A DNA stretch of 21,595 bases from an uncultured Propionibacteriaceae bacterium (GTDB lineage Bacteria; Actinomycetota; Actinomycetes; Propionibacteriales; Propionibacteriaceae). The stretch lies in NCBI GenBank assembly GCA_937926975.1, contig CALBCJ010000028.1:1-21595 (forward strand). Direction: 5' to 3'. This document shows, in pieces, positions 12,429 to 20,710 of the stretch. Under the pieces are notes generated by a model. That model saw nothing but the letters and a program-made list of their open reading frames with translations. It was not told where the DNA came from and searched no databases. Both the position numbers and the translations under genes were made by a program. How positions within the stretch are numbered: position 1 is the stretch's first letter; the number at the start of each line of letters is the position of its first letter.

Positions 12429-12498
12429 CCAGGACGCTCGCCGTCAGCGGGTGCAGGTGGAGCGCCCCTCGACTGGCAGGCCAGGAAGCCGGGCCAGC
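12407..12498 (+). repeat. 23-bp imperfect direct repeat at the DUF881 3' end
   Basis: GCAGGCCCGGAAGCCGGGCT (12407-12426, continuing to 12429) recurs as 12476-12498 with two differences. The spacing is 69 bp, a multiple of three, so the second copy again reads QARKPG in the DUF881 frame beyond its stop. The first copy contains a GCCCGG/CCGGGC hairpin (12411-12425) over the stop codon, a possible terminator. Confidence 0.55.
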
Positions 12499-12500
12499 GG

Positions 12501-13133
12501 TCAGGCACCCGTCATCAACGGGCTCAGGGCCCTGGCCCGCTCCAGGGCTCCTGGGTCATGGCACCTGGTGAGCCACCGGGCAAGCATCTGGTAGCCGTAC
12601 TCGGTCAGCACCGACTCCGGGTGGAACTGCACCCCCTCCACCTCCAGCTCGCGGTGCCGCAGCCCCATGACCGTCTGGTCCTCGGTCCAGGCGGTCACCT
12701 CCAGGCAGTCGGGCAGGGTCTCTGGCCGGACCGCGAGCGAGTGGTAGCGGGTGGCCCGCAGCGGCGACGGCAGGCCGGTGAAGACCCCGCGCTGCTCGTG
12801 GAGGACCGCAGAGGTCTTGCCGTGGCGCAGCTGCGGTGCCCGGTCCACCACCGCCCCGTACGCGACCGCGATCGCCTGCAGCCCGAGGCAGACCCCGAAG
12901 ACCGGTACCCGCCCAGCCTGCTGGCGGACCAGGTCGACCAGGACCCCGGCCCGCTCTGGGGTGCCGGGGCCGGGCGACAGCAGCACCCCGTCGTACGGGT
13001 CGACCCAGCCGGGCTCACCGAACCGCGGGTCGTCGTTGCGCCAGACCTCGGCCTCGGCCCCGATCTGGGCCAGGTACTGCACCAGGTTGTAGACGAACGA
13101 GTCGTAGCTGTCGACGACCAGGATCCGTGCCAT
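12501..13133 (-). CDS. trpG/pabA: Class I glutamine amidotransferase, anthranilate/aminodeoxychorismate synthase component II
   Basis: The 210-residue protein hydrolyses glutamine and passes ammonia to a TrpE- or PabB-type partner. It has LLSPGPGTPERAG (51-63), the nucleophile Cys82 in GVCLGLQAIA, HGKTS (104-108) and the His171/Glu173 pair in VQFHPESVLTEYG, so the catalytic triad is complete. No partner subunit gene is in the window, so TrpG and PabA cannot be separated. ATG 13133 (MARILVVDSYDSF) is the family start. It lies downstream of pknB on the same strand with a 148-bp gap that contains only a 15-bp tandem repeat. In M. tuberculosis the homologue (Rv0013) faces the opposite way relative to pknB. 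Confidence 0.9.
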   Translation of the reverse strand: MARILVVDSYDSFVYNLVQYLAQIGAEAEVWRNDDPRFGEPGWVDPYDGVLLSPGPGTPERAGVLVDLVRQQAGRVPVFGVCLGLQAIAVAYGAVVDRAPQLRHGKTSAVLHEQRGVFTGLPSPLRATRYHSLAVRPETLPDCLEVTAWTEDQTVMGLRHRELEVEGVQFHPESVLTEYGYQMLARWLTRCHDPGALERARALSPLMTGA

Positions 13134-13205
13134 GCGCCCATGGTGCCGGACCGGGCGGCCCGGCCCGTACGGCGCCCCGGGGCGTGGACCCGCAGGCCGG
13201 ACCCA

Positions 13206-13235
13206 GCGCCGAGGCACCGGGCGCCGAGGCACCGG
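13206..13235. repeat. 15-bp perfect tandem duplication
   Basis: GCGCCGAGGCACCGG occurs twice head to tail in the gap between the pknB stop and the trpG/pabA start. No function is apparent. Confidence 0.7.
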
Positions 13236-13281
13236 GTCGCAGACCGGCTGCGGTACCGGCCGGCTCGTCGTGGGGCGTCTT

Positions 13282-15099
13282 CTAGCGGGAGCTCGGGGTG
13301 GACGACGGCCACACCGACGGGCTCACCGACGGGGTCGGGGACGGGTCCGCGGCCGTCTTCGCCAGGTACACCTTGACCTGCTGGGTCCGGTCGACCCGGG
13401 TCCCGGCCTTCGGGTCGGTCTCGATCACCGTACCGGCGCCGGCGCTGGACTCGCGCTCCTCGGTCACCACCTTGCTGAAGCCCGCCGACTTGAGCCGGGA
13501 CACCGCGGCATCACGGCCGAAGCCGCTGACGTCGGGGACCTCGGACTTGCCGGTCGCGTAGTAGAGCGTGATCGACTGGGTTAGCGGCACCACGGCCCCC
13601 TCGGCCGGGTTGACGCTGGTGACGGTGTCGGCCACCGCATCAGACTTCTCGTCGCTGGCCTCGGTGAGGGTCACCTTCGTGAAGCCGGCCCTCTCCAGCG
13701 CGGCCTTGGCCTTCCCCTTGTCCTGTCCCACGAGCCCGCTCGGGATGGCGACCTTCTTGGGGCCGACGTTCACCGTGATCGTCACCGTCGAGCCCTCCGG
13801 GACCGACGCCCCCTTGGCCGGGAGCTGGTCGATGACCGTGTTCAGGGTGTTGTCGTCGGCCCCGGCGACGGTCTTCACCTCCGCCTTGAGCTTGTTCTCC
13901 TCCAGGGTCGCGACCGCGTTCTGCTGCGACATGGAGCGCACCTGCGGCACCAGCACCTGGGCCACCGAGGGGCTCGGAGCCGGGTCCACCGTCCCGGTCC
14001 GCCAGAACAGCAGGTACCCGGCGGCGAGCCCGCCGGCCAGCACCAGGGCCAGGACCGTGATCACCACCCCGGCCCCTATCCGGCGCCGTGGCGGCGGCTG
14101 CTCCTCGTCCTGCGGCTCGGCCACCTCGACCGCCCGCTGCGGGCTGGCCGCGGTCCGGGCGCTGATCGGGGAGGTCACCGGCCGCAGCGGCTGGACGGGG
14201 GTCACCGGCTCCTGCACCGGGGACGCCATCAGCTGGGCGGTGGGCTGCTGCCCGCCCAGCAGCCGGGTGATGTCGTCACGCATCTCCCGGGCGTTCTGGT
14301 ACCGGTCGGCCGGGTTCTTGGCCAGGGCCTTCAAGGTGATGGTGTCCATCGCCGGGGTCAGCTCCGGGTCCAGGTACGACGGCGGGACCGGCATCTCCCG
14401 TACGTGCTGGTAGGCGACGCTGACCGGGGAGTCGCCCTGGAACGGCGGCTGGCCGACCAGCAGCTCGTACAGCAGGCAGCCGGCGGCGTAGATGTCGGAG
14501 CGGTTGTCGACGTTCTTCTCACCGCGGGCCTGCTCCGGCGACAGGTACTGGGCGGTGCCGATCACCGCGGCGGTCTGAGTCATCGAGGCGGAGGTGTCGG
14601 CGACTGCGCGGGCGATCCCGAAGTCCATCACCTTGACCTGGCCCGATGAGGTCAGCATCACGTTGGCGGGCTTGATGTCGCGGTGGATGATCCCCTGCTG
14701 GTGGCTGTACTGGAGCGCGTCGAGGACCCCGATGGTGAGCTCGAGGGCGCGCTCCGGGCGCAGCTTGCGCCCCTCCCGGAGCAGGTCGCGCAGGGTGTGG
14801 CCGACGACCAGCTCCATGACGATGTACGGGACCGACACCCCCGACTGCGGGTCGCGCTGCTCGCCGGTGTCGTACACGCTGACGATGTTGGGGTGGTTCA
14901 GACCGGCCGCTGACTGGGCCTCGCGGCGGAAGCGGGCCTGGAAGGTGTCGTCGCCGGCCAGGTCGGTCCGCAGCTGCTTGATCGCAACCTCTCGGCCCAG
15001 GCGCGTGTCCCGAGCCCGTCTGACCTCGGCCATCCCGCCCCGGCCGAGCACGGAGCCCAGCTGGTAGCGGCCGCCCAGGAGGGCCCCCTGCTCGGCCAT
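13282..15099 (-). CDS. pknB: Ser/Thr protein kinase PknB with PASTA repeats
   Basis: The 605-residue kinase has a cytoplasmic catalytic domain (about 10-280) with the Gly-rich loop GRGGMAEV (19-26), Lys41, helix-C Glu60, HRD 139-141 and DFG 159-161. The activation loop has Thr174-Gln-Thr176, the sites autophosphorylated in M. tuberculosis PknB. A juxtamembrane linker (281-341), a TM helix (342-366) and three extracellular PASTA domains (about 383-585) follow, then a Ser/Pro-rich tail. Mycobacterial PknB has four PASTA domains. PASTA repeats sense muropeptides or lipid II and the kinase tunes cell-wall synthesis. ATG 15099 is chosen; GTG 15105 sits closer to a GGAGG. It follows pbpA by 106 bp. 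Confidence 0.95.
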   Translation of the reverse strand: MAEQGALLGGRYQLGSVLGRGGMAEVRRARDTRLGREVAIKQLRTDLAGDDTFQARFRREAQSAAGLNHPNIVSVYDTGEQRDPQSGVSVPYIVMELVVGHTLRDLLREGRKLRPERALELTIGVLDALQYSHQQGIIHRDIKPANVMLTSSGQVKVMDFGIARAVADTSASMTQTAAVIGTAQYLSPEQARGEKNVDNRSDIYAAGCLLYELLVGQPPFQGDSPVSVAYQHVREMPVPPSYLDPELTPAMDTITLKALAKNPADRYQNAREMRDDITRLLGGQQPTAQLMASPVQEPVTPVQPLRPVTSPISARTAASPQRAVEVAEPQDEEQPPPRRRIGAGVVITVLALVLAGGLAAGYLLFWRTGTVDPAPSPSVAQVLVPQVRSMSQQNAVATLEENKLKAEVKTVAGADDNTLNTVIDQLPAKGASVPEGSTVTITVNVGPKKVAIPSGLVGQDKGKAKAALERAGFTKVTLTEASDEKSDAVADTVTSVNPAEGAVVPLTQSITLYYATGKSEVPDVSGFGRDAAVSRLKSAGFSKVVTEERESSAGAGTVIETDPKAGTRVDRTQQVKVYLAKTAADPSPTPSVSPSVWPSSTPSSR

Positions 15100-15205
15100 C
15101 AGCACCCTTTCCTCCCCTGGGAGCGACCCCCCTGCAGCCCCCGCCCGATTCGCACGTGCCATTGTGGACGACGCAGATGAGAGGCACCTGAGCGCTTCCA
15201 GCACC

Positions 15206-16630
15206 TCATCGGGAGGCCTCGATCACGGCCTTGGCGACCGGGCCGGCCACCCGGCCGCCGGCGATGTCGGAGCGGTCCATCTCGGCGTCCTCCACGAAGA
15301 CTGCCACGACGATGTCCGGGTTCTGGGCGAAGGCGACAAACCAGGCGTACGGGGGGCGCTTCGGGTCGGTCTGGGCGGTGCCGGTCTTGCCCCCGACGAC
15401 CACGCCGTTGACCCGGGCCCGCGAGCCAGTGCCGTTCTCTACCGTGTCGATCATCATCTGCTGCAGCAGCCGGGCGGTCTCGGTCGAGATGGCCCGCTGG
15501 TCGTCGGGGCCGTGGCGGTACAGCAGCCGCAGCTGCGGGGAGCGGACCTCCGAGACCAGGTACGGCGACTTCAGCAGCCCGTCGTTGCTGATCGCGGCCG
15601 CCACCATCGCCACCTGCAGCGGGGAGGCGGCGACCTCGTACTGGCCGATCGAGCTCATCATCAGCTGGGCCTGGTCGACCTGGCTGGGGAACCGGCTGGC
15701 GACCCCGTTCAGGTCTGGGAGCTGCTTGGACCCGAAGCCGAACTTCTTGGCCTGGGCTCGCAGCGTGTCCTGCCCGAGCTGGGCCCCCAGGTTCGCGAAG
15801 GCGGTGTTGCAGGAGACCTGCAGCGCCTGGCCGATGGTGATCTGGGTGCCGCCGCAGTCGACCTGGTTGGTCAGGGTCGCCGACGAGCCGGGCAGCGGCA
15901 GCCGGGCCGGGGAGTCGATCCGGCTGTCGGGGCCGAAGCCGTTCTCCAGCGCTGCGGCCGCAGTGACCAGCTTGAAGGTCGAGCCGGGAGGGTAGATCTC
16001 GCGAGCCGCCCGGTTCGACAGCGGCTTGCCCGGGTCGGTCAGCAGCCGGTCCCAGGCCGCTCTCGCGGTCGGCAGGTCGTGGCTGGCGATGGTGTTCGGG
16101 TCGTACGTCGGTGACGAGACCATCGCCAGAACGGCCCCGGTCTTGGGGTCGAGCGCGACCACGGCGCCCTTGCGGGAGCCGAGCCGCTGGGAGGCCACCT
16201 GCTGCAGCTTCGGGTTCAGGGTGGTCTGGACGGTGGCACCGACCGGGACCGCCCCGGTGACGGTGTCGACGAACCGGTCCAGGGTCTGCGACGCGGCCGA
16301 CCCGGCCAGCTCCTTGCTGTACGCCTCTTCGAGCCCGGTGCCGCCGTAGTCGTACGCGTAGAAGCCGGTGACGTGGGCGTACAGCGGGCCCTGGGGGTAG
16401 GAGCGCTGGAAGCGGAACCGGTCCCGGACCGGGGTGGTCAGCGCGATCTGGGTGTCGCTGACCAGGATCGGGCCGCGGTTCTGGCCGAACTCCCAGTCCC
16501 GGGCCCGGCGGTTGCGGCTGTCCGCCTCCAGGCTGGGCTGGCGGACCACACTGCTGATGCTGGCGTTCGCCAGCAGCGCCAGGATCATGATCCCGGTCAC
16601 CAGTGCCAGGTGCCGGATCTGTCGGTTCAT
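15206..16630 (-). CDS. pbpA: Class B penicillin-binding protein (transpeptidase) PbpA
   Basis: The 474-residue protein has an N-terminal membrane anchor (about 7-28), a dimerisation domain and a transpeptidase domain with the active-site Ser217 in STFK (217-220), SCN (273-275) and KTGT (415-418). It cross-links peptidoglycan stem peptides outside the membrane. In this operon it is the cognate partner of the SEDS glycosyltransferase RodA, whose stop codon overlaps its start (ATGA). No PASTA domain is present. Confidence 0.95.
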   Translation of the reverse strand: MNRQIRHLALVTGIMILALLANASISSVVRQPSLEADSRNRRARDWEFGQNRGPILVSDTQIALTTPVRDRFRFQRSYPQGPLYAHVTGFYAYDYGGTGLEEAYSKELAGSAASQTLDRFVDTVTGAVPVGATVQTTLNPKLQQVASQRLGSRKGAVVALDPKTGAVLAMVSSPTYDPNTIASHDLPTARAAWDRLLTDPGKPLSNRAAREIYPPGSTFKLVTAAAALENGFGPDSRIDSPARLPLPGSSATLTNQVDCGGTQITIGQALQVSCNTAFANLGAQLGQDTLRAQAKKFGFGSKQLPDLNGVASRFPSQVDQAQLMMSSIGQYEVAASPLQVAMVAAAISNDGLLKSPYLVSEVRSPQLRLLYRHGPDDQRAISTETARLLQQMMIDTVENGTGSRARVNGVVVGGKTGTAQTDPKRPPYAWFVAFAQNPDIVVAVFVEDAEMDRSDIAGGRVAGPVAKAVIEASR

Positions 16631-18756
16631 CGCTCACCTCCCCGCTTGACCGTACTGCCCGGGCTGGTCACCTGGGTCGACTGCGAGTCACTGGTCTCGG
16701 AGGGCGGGACCGGCCGGCTGCCCGGCTGAGAGGCCGGCGTCTGGGGTCCGGCCTCCGGCCGGGCGGGCTGGGGTACGGCCTGGGTCGCGACGGCGTCCTG
16801 GGGTACGGCCTGGGTCGCGACAGCGTCCTGTACGGCCGGGCCGGGCCGAGACGGCGCACTCGGCCCCTGGGGCGCCTGCCCACCGGCACCCGGTCGACCC
16901 ACGGCTGACCACGCCTGCGACGCTGCCGCGCCCTCACCAGGCCGAGACGGCACGCCCGGCACCTGGGTCTGCCCACCAGCCGGCTGCGCCGGCCAGGACC
17001 CGGCCTGGGTGGGGCTCTGGGGGCCCGCTGCCGGGCGAGCCGGCCACGCCTGCGTCACGGCACCGTCCTGGGCCCGCCGAGACGGCGGCACCGCCTGGGT
17101 GGCAACCGCGTCCTGCCCCACCGGACCAGGTCGAGCCGGCACCACCTGGGTCGCCTGCGCATCAGCACCCGCTCCAGGCCGAGCCGGCACCACCTGAGTC
17201 GCCTGCGCATCAGCACCCGGACCAGGCCGAGCCGGCACCACCTGAGTCGCCTGCGCATCAGCACCCGGACCAGGCCGAGCCGGCACCACCTGGGTCGCCT
17301 GCGCATCAGCACCCGCACCGGCCTGCGCCGAGGCCGGCGGCTCGGGACGCGGCTGCGGGTGCGGACGGAGCGGGATCACCTGGGTCGCATCCCCAGACAG
17401 CACCGCCACCCCGGACTCGTCAGTGGCCGGGGCCAGCGGAGCCGGGCGGCGACCGTTGTGGCTGATCACCATGAGCATCGCCAGCACGATCCAGTTCGCC
17501 ACCATGGACGACCCGCCCTGGGACATGAACGGCGTTGTCAGCCCGGTCAGCGGCAGCAGCCGGGTGACCCCGCCGACGATCGCGAAGACCTGCAGGGCGA
17601 AGGCGAACGACAGGCCCGCGGCGAGCAGCTTGCCGAACGGCTCGGTCACCGTGATCGCCGAGCGCAGCCCCCGCGAGACCACCAGCCCGTACACCACGAT
17701 CACCGCCATCAGCCCCACCAGGCCCATCTCCTCACCGATCGCGGCGATGATGAAGTCGCTCTTGGCCAGGGGGGTCAGCCCGGGGCGGCCGAGCCCCCAG
17801 CCGCGGCCCAGGATCCCCCCGTACGCGAAGCCGAACTGGCCCTGGATCACCTGGTAGTTCGTCTGGTAGTCGCTGAACGGGTCCAGCCAGGAGCTCACCC
17901 GGACCCGGACGTGGATGAACTGCTGGTAGGCGAAGAAGGCCCCGGCCGTGAACAGCACCCCACCCAGCAGCACCCAGCTCGGGCGCTGCGTGGTCACGTA
18001 CAGCATCGCCACAAAGAGCCCGAAGAACAGCAGCGAGGTCCCCAGGTCCCGCTGCCCGACCAGGACCACCAGGCTGACCGCCCACATGATCGCGATCGGC
18101 CCCAGGTCCCGGGCCCGCGGCAGGGTCAGCCCCAGCACCTTCGGCCCCGCCAGCGCCAGCACGTCCCGCTTCTCGGCCAGGTAGCCGGCGAAGGCGATCG
18201 AGAGCACGATCTTGGCGACCTCGGCCGGCTGGAAGGAGTACCCGGCCAGCCGGATCCAGATCCGCGAGCCGTTCAGCTCCACCCCGAGCGGGGTCAGCGG
18301 CAGCAGCAGCAGCACCAGGCCGGCCACGAACAGCAGGTACGGGTAGCGCTGGAAGGTGCGGTAGTCCCCGGCCAGCAGCAGCGTCCCGACCAGGCAGGCA
18401 ATCCCCAGCCCGACCCAGACCAGCTGGGTCTCGGCGTCGTGGCGGGCCGGCTCGTTGATCAGGTCGATCCGGTGGATCATCGACACCCCGAGACCGGTCA
18501 GCAGGAACGCCATCGGCAGCAGCCACGGGTCCGCGTACGGGGTGCGCCACCGCACCACGAGGTGCGCCGCCACCGCCAGCCCGGTCCAGCCGCCAGCGAC
18601 CCAGGGCCAGCCGGCCGGCAGCGCCCCGTCCAGGTTCAGGTGGATCAGCAGGTAGGCACCCAGCCCCAGCGCCACCGCCAGCAGCAGCAGGAACAGCTCG
18701 ACCGTACGACGCTTGCGGTAGGTGACGGTCGGCTCGTCGGGATCCGTCGCCACCAT
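16627..18756 (-). CDS. rodA: SEDS peptidoglycan glycosyltransferase RodA/FtsW with long Thr-Gln-rich tail
   Basis: The 709-residue protein has a SEDS membrane core (about 18-432, roughly ten to twelve helices) that polymerises lipid II into glycan strands. The catalytic Asp is expected at Asp334 in KSDFIIAAIGEEMG, and QRDLGTS (235-241) and a C-terminal FMSQGGSS (410-417) are also conserved. Residues 433-709 are a low-complexity Pro/Ala/Gly/Gln tail, predicted disordered and cytoplasmic. It has 12 Thr-Gln sites, nine with Val, Ile or Trp three residues after Thr. Typical RodA proteins are near 400-470 residues, so the tail is a major extension. ATG 18756 lies 1 nt after the pstP stop. It is translationally coupled to pbpA. 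Confidence 0.95.
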   Translation of the reverse strand: MVATDPDEPTVTYRKRRTVELFLLLLAVALGLGAYLLIHLNLDGALPAGWPWVAGGWTGLAVAAHLVVRWRTPYADPWLLPMAFLLTGLGVSMIHRIDLINEPARHDAETQLVWVGLGIACLVGTLLLAGDYRTFQRYPYLLFVAGLVLLLLPLTPLGVELNGSRIWIRLAGYSFQPAEVAKIVLSIAFAGYLAEKRDVLALAGPKVLGLTLPRARDLGPIAIMWAVSLVVLVGQRDLGTSLLFFGLFVAMLYVTTQRPSWVLLGGVLFTAGAFFAYQQFIHVRVRVSSWLDPFSDYQTNYQVIQGQFGFAYGGILGRGWGLGRPGLTPLAKSDFIIAAIGEEMGLVGLMAVIVVYGLVVSRGLRSAITVTEPFGKLLAAGLSFAFALQVFAIVGGVTRLLPLTGLTTPFMSQGGSSMVANWIVLAMLMVISHNGRRPAPLAPATDESGVAVLSGDATQVIPLRPHPQPRPEPPASAQAGAGADAQATQVVPARPGPGADAQATQVVPARPGPGADAQATQVVPARPGAGADAQATQVVPARPGPVGQDAVATQAVPPSRRAQDGAVTQAWPARPAAGPQSPTQAGSWPAQPAGGQTQVPGVPSRPGEGAAASQAWSAVGRPGAGGQAPQGPSAPSRPGPAVQDAVATQAVPQDAVATQAVPQPARPEAGPQTPASQPGSRPVPPSETSDSQSTQVTSPGSTVKRGGER
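16771..16830 (-). repeat. 30-bp tandem repeat in rodA coding for DAVATQAVPQ
   Basis: Two 30-bp units (16771-16800 and 16801-16830) differ at one base. They encode two copies of DAVATQAVPQ (643-662) in the RodA tail. Confidence 0.85.
17135..17326 (-). repeat. 48-bp tandem repeat in rodA coding for GADAQATQVVPARPGP
   Basis: Four units with an exact 48-bp period (starting at plus positions 17135, 17183, 17231 and 17279) encode a 16-residue motif around ATQVVPARPG. The units differ at few bases, so the expansion is recent. Each contributes one Thr-Gln-Val-Val site. Confidence 0.88.
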
Positions 18757-18757
18757 G

Positions 18758-20239
18758 TCAGCACTCGTCGGGTGAGAGCGGGACGGACGGGGGCACCGAC
18801 GACGGGGTCGGTGTGGGGGCCTCGGTCCCCGCCACCGACGGGGACGCCGGGTCGGGGCTCGCCGCCGGCAGCGTCGGGCTGGGGGCCGGCGGGGCCGTCA
18901 CAGCGGCCCGCGCCTTGCGCTGCTGAATGCACTGCTCAGACTTCAGCCGCAGCTCCTGGCCGGTGCCCCGGGCCGCGTCCAGACCACCCTCGCGGACCTG
19001 GATCCCGGCCCGGACCCGCTGCTGAAAGCTGGGTGGCAGGTCAGTGATCACCACCCCGGTGCTCTCCACCAGCTGGTTCGTACTGAACCCGGCGACCGCG
19101 CCCGGGACCCCTCGGTAGATCCCGACCTGGGCTGCGGCCGGCGCCAGGAAGTACTGGGTGGCGGCGTACGCGTACGCGGCGTACGAGCCGACACCGAGCA
19201 TCAGCACCACACCCACAATCGCCAGCCAGATCCCGATCCGGCGCTTGGCCCGGCGCCGGGGCGGGGCCGGCGGGGCCGGCTCGGGCACCTCGCTGGCGGG
19301 AACCAGTGGGGCCACCCCCGGTGCCGGCGCCCGGGGCACGAAGTTGCCGGTCTCGTTGTCGTCGTCCTCGACCGGCCCGTCGATGTCGATCGGCCGGGAC
19401 CGGATCGCCGGGATCTCCCGGTTGACCGCCGCCCCCAGCAGCAGGCCTGCGGCGCCGGCGGGCTTCCCGTTCCCCTCGGGGGTCTGGTCCTCGGGAGTCT
19501 GGTCCGCGGCCGCCGCCTCGCCCACGCTGACGACATCGGTCACGATGATCGTGATGTTGTCCAGCCCACCGCCCTCGTGGGCCGCGACAATCAGCTCGTT
19601 CAGGGCCTGCTCCCGGTCCTGGATCACCAGCGCCTGGTCGATCACGTCGTCGTTGACCAGGCCGCACAGCCCGTCGGAGCAGAACAGGACCCGGTCGCCC
19701 TCCTCCACCTCGACCAGCCCCAGGTCGGGCTCGGAGAACGGCTGCCCGTTGAGGACCTTGAGCAGCAGCGAGCGGTGCGGGTGGTACAGCGACTCGGCCT
19801 CGCTGATCCGCCCCTCGTCGACCAGGGACTGCACGAAGGAGTGGTCGTGGGTGAGCCGCTGCAGAGTGCCGCTGCGGCGCAGGTAGCCGCGGGAGTCACC
19901 GATGTGGACGATCCCGAGGTGGGTGCCGTCGAAGAGCGCCCCGCAAACCGTGGTCCCCATCCCGTCCAGGGCGTGGTCGTCGGCGACCAGCTCGGCGATC
20001 CGGTCGTTGGCCCGCTGCAGCGCCCCGGCCAGGGTCTCCAGCATCTCCTCGCCGTCGTGGTGGCCGTCGGCCTTGCGGAGCTCGGCGATCGCCACCGTCG
20101 AGGCCAGGTCGCCCGCGGCGGCACCACCCATCCCGTCCGCGACCACGATCATGGTCGGGGACGCGTACCCCGAGTCCTGGTTGTTCTTGCGCACCAGCCC
20201 GACCTCGGAGTGAGCGACCGTGCGCAACATCAGTGGCAT
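18758..20239 (-). CDS. pstP: PP2C-family Ser/Thr phosphatase PstP
   Basis: The 493-residue protein has a PP2C catalytic domain (1-240) with metal-binding Asp35 in DGMGG, Asp115 in HIGDSRGY, Asp189 in CSDG and Asp227 in GLDN. A cytoplasmic linker (241-332), one TM helix (about 335-358), a small extracellular domain (to about 445) and a Ser/Pro/Thr-rich tail ending in Asp-Glu-Cys follow. PstP removes phosphate from PknB and its substrates, closing the signalling loop. ATG 20239 overlaps the fhaB stop (TGATG); ATG 20230 is an alternative. Confidence 0.95.
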   Translation of the reverse strand: MPLMLRTVAHSEVGLVRKNNQDSGYASPTMIVVADGMGGAAAGDLASTVAIAELRKADGHHDGEEMLETLAGALQRANDRIAELVADDHALDGMGTTVCGALFDGTHLGIVHIGDSRGYLRRSGTLQRLTHDHSFVQSLVDEGRISEAESLYHPHRSLLLKVLNGQPFSEPDLGLVEVEEGDRVLFCSDGLCGLVNDDVIDQALVIQDREQALNELIVAAHEGGGLDNITIIVTDVVSVGEAAAADQTPEDQTPEGNGKPAGAAGLLLGAAVNREIPAIRSRPIDIDGPVEDDDNETGNFVPRAPAPGVAPLVPASEVPEPAPPAPPRRRAKRRIGIWLAIVGVVLMLGVGSYAAYAYAATQYFLAPAAAQVGIYRGVPGAVAGFSTNQLVESTGVVITDLPPSFQQRVRAGIQVREGGLDAARGTGQELRLKSEQCIQQRKARAAVTAPPAPSPTLPAASPDPASPSVAGTEAPTPTPSSVPPSVPLSPDEC

Positions 20240-20700
20240 CAGGGCTCCAGCCTCATCTGGGTTCGCCCGATCCTAATGTCGTCAGCCGGTGTGACCACAG
20301 TCGGGGTCGTGACACGAACACCGTTGACAAATGAACCATTGGTGGAGCCGAGGTCGGTGAGGACCCAGTCACCGTTCGCGCGGTGCTGCATCTCGGCATG
20401 GTCGCCCGACACGTAGTCGTCGTCGAGGATCAGGGCGCAGTCGGCGGAGCGGCCGATCCGGAAGTGCTCCACCAGGGCCAGCCGGGCCCCCGCCTGAGAG
20501 CCGGTCTGGATCGCCAGGATCCGGGGCTCAGGCTGCGCCGGGCGCTCCGCCGCAGCCTCCGACCGGCGCGCCGCCCCGGCCGTGGCCAGGGCCGGCCGGG
20601 CGACCAGGTCGTTGCGGATGGTGTTCGCCACCAGCAGCACAAAGACCCACAGGACGGCCAGGAATCCGACCTTCAGCAAGGTGACGAGCAGCTCAGCCAT
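20239..20700 (-). CDS. fhaB: FHA-domain membrane protein FhaB (FipA-like)
   Basis: The 153-residue protein has an N-terminal membrane helix (about 4-26), a short linker and a C-terminal FHA domain (about 70-152) with Gly83-Arg84, Ser99 and His101 (VSGDH) and the STNG patch with Asn121, the residues that bind phosphothreonine. It can recruit pThr proteins to the membrane; in mycobacteria the homologue links division proteins. ATG 20700 is the family start; the longer frame adds a non-conserved leader. It sits 10 nt after fhaA. Confidence 0.92.
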   Translation of the reverse strand: MAELLVTLLKVGFLAVLWVFVLLVANTIRNDLVARPALATAGAARRSEAAAERPAQPEPRILAIQTGSQAGARLALVEHFRIGRSADCALILDDDYVSGDHAEMQHRANGDWVLTDLGSTNGSFVNGVRVTTPTVVTPADDIRIGRTQMRLEP

Positions 20701-20710
20701 CTGTGGCCAC

